Origin: Oscheius sp. JU75
Lineage: Eukaryota > Nematoda > Chromadorea > Rhabditida > Rhabditidae
Assembly (NCBI GenBank): GCA_037178855.1
Contig: JASJZC010000001.1
Coordinates: 7,130,001 to 7,194,000, forward strand
Length of the DNA stretch: 64,000 nucleotides
Direction of reading: 5' to 3'
Every line of letters starts with the position of its first letter. Within the stretch, counting starts at the first letter, position 1. The position numbers and the translations under genes were made by a program. Under the pieces are notes generated by a model. The model searched no databases. It saw nothing but the letters and a program-made list of their open reading frames with translations, and was not told where the DNA came from. Of this stretch, positions 1 through 11,442 are shown in pieces.

Positions 1-1834
1 CTTGTGCGGTTGGCAAACCAGATTCTGAACGCGGACACATCGATCAAAACGATATCCCCTACCATCAAAAAGGTCAAAGGGTCCTCCTCTCTTTCGTCTT
101 TGTCACATCGGATTACGGGGTCAGAGTGACGCTTTCTTTTGAACAGAGTGGAGGGCGGACTGCCATCGACAGTCTCCTACTGTTTACTTCCTAGAGAAAT
201 AGGAAAAGGAGAAAGAGTGATAGTGAACGCCTTTTTGGGTCGGAACAGTTGTCGTCTCACATTAAAGGACTAATTTGTAAGTAACCTAACATCGACAGTC
301 TACCAATCCGAAAGAAATACTTGAATGTGGTACTTTGGATAGACCTAAACCGTTTGAGACAATTGTGTCTACTTCGTGTTTTTAGGCCCAATCTGGCAGC
401 AGAACCCTTTCTGACAGTAGTTTGAAGAATGACCGCCAAGAACACTTTGCACCCGTCTAGATGATGGACGCGCGAACCAAAGCCCCGCTAGACCAATGTT
501 CAAATCCCACGAAAAAATGATCAACTGTGCCTTTGGTTCGAGGGGTCTTTATGACTTTTCGAGAGACGGGTGCACGGAATGAAACTAACAATGGTCGAGT
601 GCGGTAGCTGTCCGTTTTAAACTGAAACAAAAGAAAGAAAGAGAGAGAGAGATCAATATAATACGTCTCGACCCTCGACTCTTGACAAAAGAAACAGACT
701 GTTGACAGCGACATTTTGACCTGAATTGGACCCCGGAAGACCGTTCAAGTGCACAGCACCAGTTTGGTATCGTAGTTGCAGCGCGCGCTAAAGTGATGTC
801 ATGCCAGAATGATCCTCCCCGATTTTACGAGCTTTTAACGGACACAAATTGCGGGTTTTCGGTCAAGGAATAGAGACGAGCGGGAAGTCAGAGATTTTAG
901 GCTACTCAACTAAATGTTTGGATAGACTACCGTAGCGGTTGCAAGTTCTTAACAGAAGATTCTAAGGTTCTGTTCACTGTTCTGCAAAGTTTTCAAGGTA
1001 AAAAGCATGTTTGAACGCGGTTGATAACAAGCTGGTGTAGCATAAAATGTTTGTGAGATGGTAAGTCACAAGAAAGGAATTCAATAGAGCCGAGGTTTCA
1101 ACCCAAGGCAGCGTCTCTTTCTCAAACTCAAAAGTTAGAAACGGTAAGCGACCTTCTAGTGAGAACAAAATGGACAGACTACCCAGTCTCTGGGCCAGAA
1201 TGATATCATGAGACTAACAATAGTTAGTGTCAACAAGAACCCCATAAAATCCCCTGTGATCAGTGGAAATCAGGATTCTACTGTAAAGCTACCGTAACCA
1301 GCGTTCAGCTTCCCAGAGTGAACCGGCTTTGTAGGAAAGAAAAAGAGTGGGAGAGAACCTCAGAAGGAAGTATGGCTATCTTGGAAAGGGGGGTCGAACC
1401 GAGATGGTCTCCCGACGTCATCGGGATGCATGCCCCCCACAGCAACACGTTCGACAATATGCCGGGTGCAACCCTCTTCCGGAGTGAGTGAAAGATGAAC
1501 TGCAAACAGTCGCGGACAGGAAAAAAGCCGAGGGCAATTAACGCCTGAGGCGCGAAACAAACAGACAAAGTCAGAATCTTGAGAGCGGAGATCACATCTT
1601 TTTCCTGGTGTAGGAACTCGACCAATTGCAGGTGGAAATACACGGAATTTTTCAATTCAAAGTGCAAAACATCCAAAAGGGATTGTTCGCGTCACTTTTA
1701 GGAACTTCGTTGCAGGAGCCTTGACTTGTCAATTCTAAGACTCGCTTCTATTCCAATGCAGAGAGCAATCAAGTCGTCTTCTGTGCTGTCGTCTCCTACA
1801 GAATCAGGCTTCGTTTCATAAAGTTTGTTCTTTT

Positions 1835-1930
1835 GTCGCAATGTTTCCTAGTTACCCTTCGCTCATGAATTTCTACGGTCTCCAAAAAGGCGACACACTT
1901 TTGCACACACTTTTGGTTACCTTTCTCTCC
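1835..1930 (+). repeat. Diverged direct repeat, copy 1
   Basis: About 95 bp matching 2543-2640 in the same orientation. Shared blocks include CTTCGCTCATGA followed by TTTCTAC, then AAAAAGGCGACA, then ACTTTTG and a CACACTTTTGRTTACC block. Differences are scattered substitutions and small indels, so the duplication is not recent. It has no terminal inverted repeats and no coding capacity I recognise. It may be an old dispersed element or a local duplication. Confidence 0.75.
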
Positions 1931-2542
1931 CACCTTGACTAGGATCTAAGGTAGTCCCGAGCAACAGATTTCAGAAACTCAGATTTGAATGCTCTAAGTC
2001 TTTAGCCTGTGTTGCCTTCGGATGTGCTCCCTTCGGAGAATTTTAAATCAGGTACTAGAGGCTGGGGCGCCGTCGAGGTGTAAGAAGATTGGTTGTCGGA
2101 GATTCCTTGAAGACTGGATCAAATGTTTAAGAAACGACAGTTCTGTGGTCCTTTCTCCTGTTAGTTTTCAGATTCTGGTAGAGACAATCCGCTGCGTACC
2201 CTTCAAGCTGAACACCTAGTCAACTTCCGAGCTTAGTCCGGATGACTGATAGGGGAACAAGGCGCATACTGTTCATAGAGAGGCCCGGAAGATGTTTGTC
2301 GATCACATCGTTCTGTTCTACGGTTAATTTTCTTTCTGGTTCACCTTTTGCTGAAGGCTTTGACACCCACACGTCCATTGTTTAAATCCACCAAATGATC
2401 ATGCGCTAGCTACTTCCATCTCGCTATGGCGCTGTCATGGTCCAAGACGAGTTGCAACACGAGAGAAAGTAGTCCTAAGAGCCCAAAATATCCTAGGAGA
2501 CGGGTCATGCACAAATTTTCCAGAAATTTTGACCTATTCTAC

Positions 2543-2640
2543 TGTCGCACTGTCTTCTGGCTACCTTTCGCTCATGAGTTTCTACCTTTTCCAAAAAAAG
2601 GCGACATACTTTTGCGCACACTTTTGATTACCTCCCTCCT
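2543..2640 (+). repeat. Diverged direct repeat, copy 2
   Basis: Partner of 1835-1930, about 700 bp downstream in the same orientation. The copy has seven A in the poly-A block where copy 1 has five, and TGCGCACAC where copy 1 has TGCACACAC. Confidence 0.75.
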
Positions 2641-3105
2641 GTTAAGACTTGTCGAAACTCTAAAAAAATCGGGCATGACCCCTCCTTCCGTTTACAAAAT
2701 TCGAGCATGGCCTGTCCTCAAAATCTCGTCAACGTGTTCGTCTCTTTGGCAGGGATTCGTTCAGCAGCGGGCTCTCTTGGCTACAGGACACATGGCAGTC
2801 TCCGAGACCAGAATCAGCAGCCAAACAGCAAGGGAGTTATGACTCGTCTGAAACAGAGATGTGTCTCTCTGCCGGAGTACTCCCAGTCAGATAGCAACTG
2901 CTAGACTAATAAAGACCCGGTAACAATCTCAGTATTTCTTTCTGGGGGTCATATCCTAGTGTGAATCTTAGCAGAGCAATCTTTCTAACTCATTAACACT
3001 GACCCGGTCCAGTGTTGACCCGACGTGGGCGCTTGGGAAGACGAACTAACCTGGCTTGGCACCCATTTTGAAAAAAAACAGGGAAGAAAGGAAAAAAGCA
3101 TATAT

Positions 3106-4200
3106 TTATTTCTTCAGCGTCATTTTGAGCTTCTCAAGTTCAGCCAGCCTTCTGACTCTTTCCTGCTGGTGGTCGGCCATTTTGTCGAGAGGCAAGGCTT
3201 CGTCCAGTCTCTCTGCCAACTTGGCCACCACATCGGCCTCATTGAAACTGGGAGCTGGACCGAAATCCGCATGAACGTTCCTCATCCCGGGCGAGTAGCG
3301 GACGCTGTAGTCGGCCACCCCGAAGGCATTGAGATGGATTGTCTCGAAGGGTCCGTAGAAGGCGTATCTCGGGCCGAGACCCTCGCTCATAACCTGGAAA
3401 TCGTATAGTTTTTGGGTCTTCCTTCAACTGACCTTATCAACGTCTTCTACCGATAACACGCCGTCGGCGACAAGACGCCAAGCTTCGGCTATCAGAGCGA
3501 ACTGGAGACGATTGACCGCAAAGCCGACTACTTCCTTGTTTAGACGGATCGGCTCCTGTCCTATGTCTTTCAATATTCTCATAGCTGTTTCTACAGCCTT
3601 CTGAGAGGTCCAAGGCGCTGGAATGACCTCGACCAGACGGAGATAGACAGGAGGATTTACTGGATGAGAGACGAGACAGCGTTCTCTATGAACCAATCTT
3701 CGGATTGCTTTGGTTGACCTACCGTCCAACCAAACCCTCAGTAAACGAGCTGGGAGGGATCGTTGATGTACTACTGGCTAGAATACAATCCAAGGGAGCT
3801 AACGCGTCCATCTCGCCAAAGATTTTCTGTTTGAAGTCAACCGTCTCGACGGCTGATTCCTGGAAGGATTTATTATGTTTTCAGACCTTTACCTGAGCAT
3901 AAATTGCGTCTTCTAGTGCCTCTTCGAGACTGGTAGTCGAGCTGATCAGACGCAGGGCTTCTTCAGCAGAGATCTTTCCTCTTAGAAGTCCCTGCTTCTC
4001 TAACATCTTCATCTTTTCTTCCACATTCGCCCGAGCCGCAGCTATTGAGGCTTCATTGATGTCGTACAGGCAGACGTGATATCCAGCACTGGCGAACAGA
4101 GTAGCCCAGCAAGAACCTATCAAGCCACTGAAAGTGTTGTCTCAAGAAGAAAGTGAGCGACAAACCTTCCAACAATGGCAATCTTTCCTTTCGAATTCAT
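3106..4200 (-). CDS. CRYL1: L-gulonate 3-dehydrogenase (lambda-crystallin homologue)
   Basis: NAD-dependent oxidation of L-gulonate in the cytosolic glucuronate/pentose route; member of the 3-hydroxyacyl-CoA dehydrogenase superfamily. Five exons on the minus strand: 4200-4166, 4127-3893, 3859-3723, 3685-3433, 3393-3106. They join to 948 nt, 315 aa, close to the human protein (319 aa). Introns are 33-39 bp with GT-AG ends. Residues 8-16 (IVGSGLIGS) form the N-terminal dinucleotide-binding GxGxxG loop. HPVNPP near residue 145 is the conserved catalytic-His region, and the C-terminal domain has [12 protein letters not shown] and a [12 protein letters not shown] block. The start is the only ATG before the Rossmann strand. 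It lies just downstream of HSP70 on the same strand, about 375 bp from its stop. I see no reason to doubt the family; the exact substrate is inferred. Confidence 0.93.
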
Positions 4201-4575
4201 GGTGATATTGGAAACGAACGGTTGACTAAAGGTGATCGGGTGGACGCGGCGGCAATAAAAAGGCCCGGTCACATGGACGCAAGAGGACACTTGGAGACCG
4301 CTGTTTACGCTGCGGCCAGGATGGAAAATTTGTTTATTCAATTGATAAGAGATAGAGGCCCAGTGTTCAATTACGTGGCTACAAGACGATATACTATAAG
4401 ACTGAACAGAAGAGGAGGAAATGTTTCAGTCCCTGGGCCGCCTTAGTTTTCGGGGGAGGATTTTCGAGCAGTATTGCTGTAGAGTGAAGTGCAAATAACC
4501 AAAACTTTTGTTCATACCCATAATTTATTTACAAATATTAACAGTAAAGTGTATGTACAAGCAGTTGAGATCAAA

Positions 4576-6752
4576 TTAGTCGACTTCCTCGACGGTGGGT
4601 CCTCCTGGATAGTTGCCCTGTCCGAATCCGCCAGCACTGGGTCCTGATGCCTGTTGTCCACACGGCTGACTTCCAGCTCCATGAAGTTTCGACATGACAC
4701 TGCGACAGACAGATTCAAGTTCTTTCTCCTTGGCTTGGATCTCATCAATTTCGGCAGTCTGATTCCTCTCGATCCAGCTGATGGTATCATCGCAGGCAGC
4801 TCGAGCTCGGTCGCGGTCAGTCTGCTCCAACTTGGCACCATGTTCATCGAGAGCTTGTTTGACTTGGAACGCGTATCCTTCCAGCTTGCAACGGGCAGCC
4901 ACCTTCTCCCTCATCTGCTTGTCCTCAGCCTCGAACTTCTTGGCATCATCGAGCATGCGTTGGATCTCAGCGTCAGACAGTCGCCCTTTCTCGTTTTTGA
5001 TTGTGATGTGGTTCTTCTTTCCAGTCGATTTGTCCTCAGCAGAGACACTCAGAATTCCGTTGGCGTCAATGTTGAAGGTGACTTCGACTTGCGGCACACC
5101 ACGTGGAGCTGGCGGAATACCAGTCAGCTCAAAGGTACCGAGTCGGTGATTGTCCTTGGTCATGGCTCGTTCTCCTTCAAAGACCTGGATGCTAACACCA
5201 GGCTGGTTGTCCGCGTAGGTACTGAAGATCTGACTGGCCTTGGTCGGGATGCGAGTGTTCCTTTCAACGAGCTTTGTCATGACACCTCCGGCCGTCTCGA
5301 TTCCAAGAGATAGAGGGGCAACATCGACCAGGAGAACGTCCTTGATAGCCTGATCTTGAACACCACCAAGAACAGCAGCTTGTACAGCAGCACCTGAAAG
5401 ATTAGTTGGTTAGACAAAGTATGGGCAGAAAGAACCTACCATAAGCTACGGCTTCGTCGGGATTGATTCCAGAGTTGAGATCTCTTCCGTGGAAGAAGTC
5501 CTTCAGCAGTTTTTGGACTTTCGGGATGCGAGTCGAACCTCCAACCAGAACGATGTCATCGATCTTGCTCTTGTCCAACTTGGCATCGTTCAGAACCTTC
5601 TCGACAGGCTCCAATGTTTTGCGGAAGAGATCGGCACAGAGTTCCTCGAAGCGGGCACGAGTGATCTTGGAGTTGAAGTCGATTCCCTCGAAGAGACTGT
5701 CCAGTTCGAGCACGGCTTCAGCTGACGAAGAAAGAGTTCTCTTGGCTCGTTCACAGGCAGTTCTCAGACGACGAAGAGCCCTCGGATTGGTGGTCAAATC
5801 GCGACCCGTTTTGCGCTGGAACTCCTTGACGAAGTGCTCTTGCATCCTGTGATCAAAGTCTTCTCCTCCAAGATGTGTGTCTCCCGCGGTGGCCACGACC
5901 TCGAACAGGCTTCCTTCACTGATTTGCAAGATTGAAACGTCGAATGTGCCTCCACCAAGGTCAAAGATGAGCACATACCGCTCGCCGTCCTTCTTGTCCA
6001 ATCCATAGGCTAGAGCAGCAGCAGTCGGCTCATTGATGATACGAATGGCATTCAGACCGGCGATGGTAGCAGCATCCTTGGTAGCTTGTCTCTGACTGTC
6101 ATTAAAGTAGGCCGGCACAGTGATGACGGCATCCTTCACAGGGTGTCCAAGGTACGTTTCAGCTGTCTCCTTCATCTTTCCAAGAACAGCGGCACTGATC
6201 TCCTCGGGAGTAAACTGCTTCCTCTCAGCCTTGTACTCGACCTCGATGACCGGCTTCGATCCTTTGTTCTTGACAGCAAACGGTAGCAGCTTGAGATCAG
6301 CTTGGAGCTGTTTGTCATCGAAGCGTCGTCCGATCAGTCGCTTGGCGTCAAAGACTGTGTTCTGAGGGTTTCGGGCAGCTTGATCCTTAGCTCCGTCACC
6401 AACGAGCCTCTCTGTATCGGTGTAGGCTACATAAGAGGGAGTCGTCTTGTTGCCTTGGTCATTCGCAATTATTTCTACCTGAAAACTTGATATTTTGTAC
6501 CACTCTTTACTCGATTAATGAATTCATCCTTTCAAGCTCAAAGAGCAACATCCAGCTTAGCGCTATTGTACAAGCAACGAAAACTAATCGAAAACTATAG
6601 CCTTACTGAACAGTACTAAACTGGATGAAACCTTCTTGAACCCGAAAAGCTACCCACCAAAAACCCCAAAGACTCACCTTGCCGTTCTGATAGACTCCGA
6701 CGCAAGAGTAGGTGGTGCCAAGGTCGATTCCAATAGTTTTGCATGAAGACAT
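4576..6752 (-). CDS. HSP70: Cytosolic heat shock protein 70
   Basis: ATP-driven chaperone of cytosol and nucleus. Three exons: 6752-6678, 6478-5440, 5393-4576, giving 643 aa. IDLGTTYS is at residues 9-16; further in come the phosphate-binding [14 protein letters not shown] and the [13 protein letters not shown] signatures. The substrate-binding domain is followed by a helical lid, a Gly-rich linker ([12 protein letters not shown]) and the terminal EEVD that binds TPR co-chaperones, which places it in the cytosolic class rather than ER (KDEL) or mitochondrial. Intron 1 is 199 bp and follows codon 25; intron 2 is 46 bp. Upstream on the minus strand are a TATA box and two heat-shock-element-like sites, so it is probably stress-inducible in spite of having introns. 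Confidence 0.97.
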
Positions 6753-6816
6753 TGTGTGTGTGTAGTTGTAGTAGAAGTAGTTCACAAGAACTGATGTCCG
6801 TCATCCGTCTGCCCTC

Positions 6817-6828
6817 GCTTATATATCC
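6817..6828 (-). promoter_or_regulatory. TATA box of HSP70
   Basis: Read on the minus strand the site is GGATATATAAGC, about 65 bp before the HSP70 start codon. It fits a core promoter with a 5' UTR of roughly 35-40 nt. Confidence 0.75.
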
Positions 6829-6849
6829 TAAACAAGGACTTTTCCAGTT

Positions 6850-6861
6850 GTTTCTCGAAAG
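6850..6861 (-). promoter_or_regulatory. Proximal heat-shock-element-like site
   Basis: Contains TTCTCGAA, an inverted pair of NGAAN units, about 25-30 bp upstream of the HSP70 TATA box. HSF1 binds inverted NGAAN repeats; function here is inferred. Confidence 0.55.
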
Positions 6862-6970
6862 GCCCATATCTGCGTCTCTTCCCTCGACACACTGTCTCAC
6901 CCACACAGCTGACGGGACGGGGAGAGAGGGGTTGGGTCGAGAGACGCAGACAGATCGGGAATATGCTGCA

Positions 6971-6983
6971 AGCTTCTAGAAGC
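6971..6983 (-). promoter_or_regulatory. Distal heat-shock element
   Basis: AGCTTCTAGAAGC is a near-perfect palindrome with the core TTCTAGAA, the classical HSF binding arrangement. It is about 145 bp upstream of the HSP70 TATA box, a usual distance for a heat-inducible hsp70. Confidence 0.7.
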
Positions 6984-7023
6984 GCCCTTGTTTTCGAGGA
7001 CAAATACACTGTGTAGTGGATAT

Positions 7024-7094
7024 TTTTGGAGCATTCTAATGAGTCAGGGCTTTATGAGGTAACTTTTGGAGCATTCTAATGAGTCAGGGCTTTA
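7024..7094. repeat. Two 31-bp perfect direct repeats, period 40 bp, upstream of HSP70
   Basis: Positions 7024-7054 and 7064-7094 are identical. Each unit contains ATGAGTCAG, with the AP-1/bZIP core TGAGTCA, and a TTCTAATGAG stretch that loosely resembles half a heat-shock element. The pair sits about 200-240 bp upstream of the HSP70 TATA box. A duplicated stress-responsive enhancer is my reading; the sequence shows only the duplication and the TGAGTCA cores. Confidence 0.8.
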
Positions 7095-7099
7095 AGAGG

Positions 7100-7984
7100 A
7101 AACGAGAGAACGTTTGGGCTGGCATGCTCGGAACAGATTAGACCTCTTATTATATCCTGGATGATCTCAATGGTGGTAATTCTTCTTCCGAAATGGTCAA
7201 ACCAAAGCTAATTAGTCACATAATGGAGAACAAAAGTCAAAACAGCTGGATCCGGAGAAACATCCTGTTGTGTAGCGAGACAAATGATCTAAACTATAAA
7301 AGCGCGAGGGTGTCTGTGGTTGACTGTTTGTGGTAGCTCGACTAGAAAGATAACTGAAGTCCAAACGACTGTGCTGGTCTCGACTGCCTAGAGCGCGATG
7401 ATTTCTGTGGAGGAATCTGTTTGTTTGTTTATTTGTTTGTTCTGAGGCCACGAAACAGAAGCGAGCCGGATATGTTATATAACTTGGCTTTTGTCCCAAT
7501 GAAGTCACTGGGAGTCTTCTGTTACTACGAAGCGATGCAACCGCCAATGCAAACTGATGGCAAAAGAACGGCAGGCAGTCCTACTACATAACACTACGTT
7601 TTGACCACAATCTATCGACTCCTTATGGTCCACATCTCCAGTTTGGAGCCGGCTTTCCCAGTTTGGTTATAATTGGTATTAACATTAAACAGTCCTGTAC
7701 TCATATTCAAGTTTGTTCCGACCCCGTAATAGAATTGGCTGACCATTTTATTCACATCTACGTGGCCGACAACTCAATCCAAAGTGTTAAGTGGGACCAA
7801 AACATGCCAATTGACTCTTTAACTTCGGAACTCAATTTATCCACTCAATTATTCGAGTCATGTGTGGAGGGAACTTTGCCTCTATTGCAATGTCAATTAT
7901 ACGCAGTGAGGTAATCGCCTCCTTCTTTATAAACACCTCCCGTTACCTGGACACCGGGGCAACTTAATTCACTTTTCTTTTCCC
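7100..7984. other. Intergenic region between HSP70 and the 7985 gene
   Basis: A TATA-like CTATAAAAGCGCG lies near 7289-7301 on the plus strand and a TTTG-rich simple stretch near 7419-7441. An open frame at about 7666-7914 (plus, around 80 codons, ending YAVR then stop) has an ordinary amino acid mix but no start ATG in frame and no family match; it could be an exon of an upstream part of the next gene or chance. Confidence 0.4.
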
Positions 7985-9299
7985 ATGGACGATCAGCCTT
8001 CCTCCTCTTCCCCGGACCTTACTCTAAGAACTCTGGACAAGAACGGCATCAAAAAGGTCACTGAATAACGGAAGAATACAGCTTGGTTCAGGTTGTCATG
8101 GGGCCGTACTATGCGGAAATAGGTTATGTTGATGGGAAACAAGAGACGGTCTTCTTTCCAGCTGCCTACGATTCTTCCTACATCGGACGGTACTTTCTCG
8201 AATCTTTCTGTGAAAACAAAATTTCAAGAACATTGAACGCAATGATCTACTACACGGGCTATTCGAGACCTCCAGTCAGTGGGCGTTCGGCCGATTGGCA
8301 GAACGCTCTCCAAGAGATGAGAGACGAGTTCATTGCTGCGGCTCTCGTCTGCTCGCGCGAGACCTTCAAAACGCTGGAAATTCTACCGGTCAGTCAATAA
8401 GTCCGTACTTTTGGAAGGCCCTTCAGAAAGCCATATCACAGCAGGCCTTTCGAAATGTGGAAGTGGGATTGGAGCTCATCATCTACAGCATGGACGACAT
8501 AGGTTTGTCGAGTTTGTTCAAGTGATTCTCTCGTAAATATTCGAATTGGGCACTTACTACAGTTAGACAGCGATGCTGTTTTGCAACAGCAGTTCTGATT
8601 TCAAGCAAGATCAATACTCAGAAGATGAGTTCTCGATCGACGATTGCGATTTTCCCCGAGCCAGCATCAAGCAGAAGGCTCCAAGGGCTTATCAGGCTGT
8701 TCGACTGAGGACAGACCAAGTTGTCTTCCACGACATTCTTCTAGATCCAGTCAAATTGGAGAGACTGTTGCATCCAGCCGGACTGATCTTTCTCAATATC
8801 GAACTCTATGAGAGCACGTCCAGTTTTTTCCATGACTTCTTTAGAGTGGGTGTGGTTCGTTTCATTCACTGTATAGTTCAGAACTTCGTCCTTGTGGCTC
8901 GACATGCTCGATTCATCAAGGCCGACTTCAAAATAGCGGAAGAGAATCACGGGACCACGTTCAAAAGTTGTACTAAGGGAATCGAAGAGGAACTACGTAA
9001 ACTGTCGCTACTTACAGGAATTCGAAAGATTCAGAAAACTGCGGAGTACACTTCGTCGATCTTTTCGACAAAGTCGCTCGAGTTTCTATCGATTCCGCTG
9101 TAACAGACAAGATCCGTCTGGTTCTATTACAGGCACCAAGCTGTGATATGATTAGGATGCGAATGCCTCTAAAGTGGGATCTCTTATGTCACTTTCTAAT
9201 ATAGGATTCCAGGGACATCGAGGAGCATTTATCGGGTGAGCTGTTCGCCGAAGACAACTACGATCGTTCCGTTTATTGGCCTACTACGGCAGAGCAGTG
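7985..9299 (+). CDS. Unrecognised multi-exon protein
   Basis: Starts MDDQPSSSSPDLTLRTLDK. A 35-bp GT-AG intron (8060-8094) joins it to an exon reading VVMGPYYAEIGYVDGKQETV. Further coding blocks follow: KAISQQAFRNVEVGLELIIY after a 29-38 bp intron near 8395; PRASIKQKAPRAYQAVRLR near 8660; a block with FDKVARVSIDSAVTDKIRLV near 9060-9120; and a likely C-terminus ending VYWPTTAEQ before a TGA at 9297-9299. The phases between blocks around 8510-8580, 8845-8880 and 8990-9010 are not resolved, so the span is a gene estimate, not an exact CDS. No domain was recognised. An AATAAA lies just after the end (9324). Confidence 0.5.
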
Positions 9300-9688
9300 A
9301 ATGTTTTTTTTTTGTTGGAAGCCAATAAAGTCAGAACGTTGAGTCGTTGAGACAGTTCTTGTCGATTTTAAGCTATTCTTGTTTCGGAGGGTGGTAGTAC
9401 GACTGGAGAGAGACAAGTTACAATGAAGGGACTCTAACGAAGGTCAGAGGTCAATGGGCCCCTCAATGTTTCAATGTAGCAATAACTAAGTTTGTGTGGA
9501 AAAGATCAGCGCTGTCTAGCTGTTTAGTATGTAGCCTGGACAGTCTCTGTGTCTGTCTGAAGCCCAAATTGCCAACTAGAAACAGTAGGTGTTTTCTTTT
9601 AACTTTTGCTGAAAAAGAACAAATTAAATAGCCAGCAATTAGGAGGAAGAAAGCTAGTTCACTTGGAGACAATTCTTTTCGTGGGACG

Positions 9689-10426
9689 ATGCGTCTTCTT
9701 CAGCCGGACCAGCTGTCTACCGTGGAGAGGGAACTTCGCGAGTTATCTGCCGTGATGGGCGAGAATGAGACGATCGACAGACGCCTTCTGAAACAGGGTC
9801 ATCTTCTGCTGGAAACGAAGACGCGTCAGCAGGATCTGGTGGACGAGATGGCCAACCGAATCGACTCGTTGTTCATCCGCTGGCAGGAGTCCCAGAGTCG
9901 TCATCAGCTCCGAATGCAGAACAGCTTCAATCTGGCCACGGAGAATCTGCCTCTCTACAGCAAGACGATGCTCTCGTTGGACCAGTTGGATCAGTTCAAA
10001 AAGCGTCTGGAACTCGTCAGTGACAAGGTTTGTACCTTTTTGTTTGGAGAGCACATATCTAAATAGATTCGCCTGCTCGTCGAGGTTGACAAGACGGCTG
10101 CGAGAATCCATCAGCGTGTGGCTCGGAACAGCGCCAAAATGGAACAGGTGGCCATCAAGGCGGAAGAGATGGAAGCTCGTTTGAAGAAGGCCACGGAACT
10201 GATCAACTCTACCAATGCCCCCAGCGAGCCCAAAAGCGTCCTCATGGCCGAACTCGTCCAACTTGAGAAGGTCGAAGGAGACAAGAGACAGCTGGCTCAA
10301 AGTCTGGCCGATCAGCTAAAAGTCTTCCTGGAGAAGGCGTCTCTCACCACAACTGTCTCTCAGACGTCGATCAAGAGCCAAGCGTCTACTTCCACGACGA
10401 GTGTCGAGACCGCCATAGCATTCTAG
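9689..10426 (+). CDS. Coiled-coil protein, unrecognised
   Basis: Two exons (9689-10027 and 10067-10426) around a 39-bp intron give 232 aa. The protein is almost wholly charged helix: VERELRELSAVMGENETIDR at the N-terminus, then RQQDLVDEMANRIDSLF, then a second helical stretch EEMEARLKKATELI and VQLEKVEGDKRQLAQSLADQ, ending in a Ser/Thr tail. There is no signal peptide or membrane segment. It is the kind of protein that sits in a multi-subunit cytoskeletal or trafficking assembly, but no family could be assigned. The ATG used is the first in the frame. Confidence 0.65.
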
Positions 10427-10608
10427 TGGATAGAAACAATAGAGCCTAGAAGTGATTGAAAATAAAGCCATCTATGGAGTTGTAGACCGCCCAAAACCAA
10501 GAAATTGAGGACAAAGTGCAACAGCTAGAAAAGGCATCTAAAACCAGTTCTGCAGACCCTCGTAAAGCAGATGGAGCCATATGGTTAGTGATATCACTCA
10601 AACTATGC

Positions 10609-10631
10609 GTATAAAAGGGGCTAACTGATAA
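10609..10631 (+). promoter_or_regulatory. TATA box and GATA site of the ML-domain gene
   Basis: GTATAAAAGG (10609-10618) lies 48 bp before the start codon and is followed by ACTGATAA (10624-10631). TGATAA is the core bound by gut GATA factors of the ELT-2 type in nematodes; use by such a factor here is inferred. Confidence 0.6.
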
Positions 10632-10656
10632 CAGAATCAGGCCAGCTTCTTCCAGA

Positions 10657-11341
10657 ATGTTCTTTCTTGTAATTCTTTTCTCGTTTGTGTCTGCCCTTCT
10701 TTCCATGCCAATTGGAGAGAGCAACAACTGCGGGTTTCCCAATGGAACAGACAAAGCCCTACATTATTACTTGTGTTCTGAGAGTGAGTCGGATTGGAAT
10801 ATTGTAAACTCTTCCTTCTAGATGAGCAGTTCCGAATCGACAACATCACTGTGACCAATTCTAAAGGGGAGATCTACTACCCGATTGATCCCAGAATTGA
10901 TAACACTCTCTACTTGTACACTTACAACAATGGGGATCAAGTAGCGATTTGAACTAAAACATAGGAATTCATAGATCTCAGATTGAGGACAACAAAAGCA
11001 ATGTCAAGCTGTACGACTATACAAATGGCCGGAATAGTCATGGCGAGTGTGACTGGAGTCTAATTCCAACCTACGGTCTCTTGAACAACATCGATGGCTG
11101 CGAGTATGCTCACAACTGTCCTCTTACTCACGGAGATCTGGTTCTCATCCTCCCTCTTGATCTCGAACGATTCTCACACATCATCAATGCTCTCGCTGCT
11201 TTTGTAAGTTATTGAAGTGAGCTTCAGAAAGAAGATTTTTAGAAACCATACCAGCTGGAAATTCGAATCTACAACTGGAACAGTAACCAGCCGACTCACC
11301 CGGAAATTGCTTGTGTGATGGTTCAACTCGAAATGAGTTAG
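10657..11341 (+). CDS. Secreted ML (MD-2-related lipid-recognition) domain protein
   Basis: Four exons (10657-10783, 10822-10940, 10982-11203, 11243-11341) give 188 aa. A signal peptide (MFFLVILFSFVSALLS) is followed by a mature domain with conserved cysteine positions, including NNCGFP near the start and the typical C-x5-CPLTHGD-x-V loop near residue 130. ML proteins are small beta-sandwiches that bind single lipids in extracellular or lysosomal fluid. The lipid is unknown. The gene begins a run of TATA-driven genes for secreted proteins that continues to the aspartic protease, which fits expression in the gut or another secretory tissue. Confidence 0.7.
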
Positions 11342-11442
11342 GGACTAATAAACATTGAACTCGTACTGTTGATGTTGTTGAGGAACGCCGAGAGGGAAGG
11401 GATATCCTGTCCTTTGGTCGTTTCGGGGATTATTCTATACAC

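Larger units (their letters stand above)
1..3105. other. Region without a recognisable gene
   Basis: No reading frame here resembles a known family, and no chain of short exons with matching phases could be built. The longest frame (138 codons, 2426-2842, plus) has no domain, signal peptide or conserved motif. The only clear structure is a pair of similar stretches near 1.84 and 2.55 kb, listed separately, and a short GA-rich run near 640-652. A distal exon or regulatory region of a gene beyond the left edge cannot be excluded. Confidence 0.5.

Noticed and set aside
1380-1440. tRNA-like sequence on the minus strand (GGTTCGACCCCCC)
   Set aside because: A GGGGGG/CCCCCC pair exists but the span is only about 55 bp and no D-arm or anticodon arm is seen.
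2426-2842. 138-codon plus-strand frame
   Set aside because: It crosses one copy of the diverged repeat and has no recognisable domain or signal; not enough for a gene call.
4654-5313. 219-codon plus-strand frame opposite HSP70, and another at 5463-5852
   Set aside because: They are shadows of the highly conserved HSP70 coding strand; codon bias of HSP70 keeps the opposite frame open.
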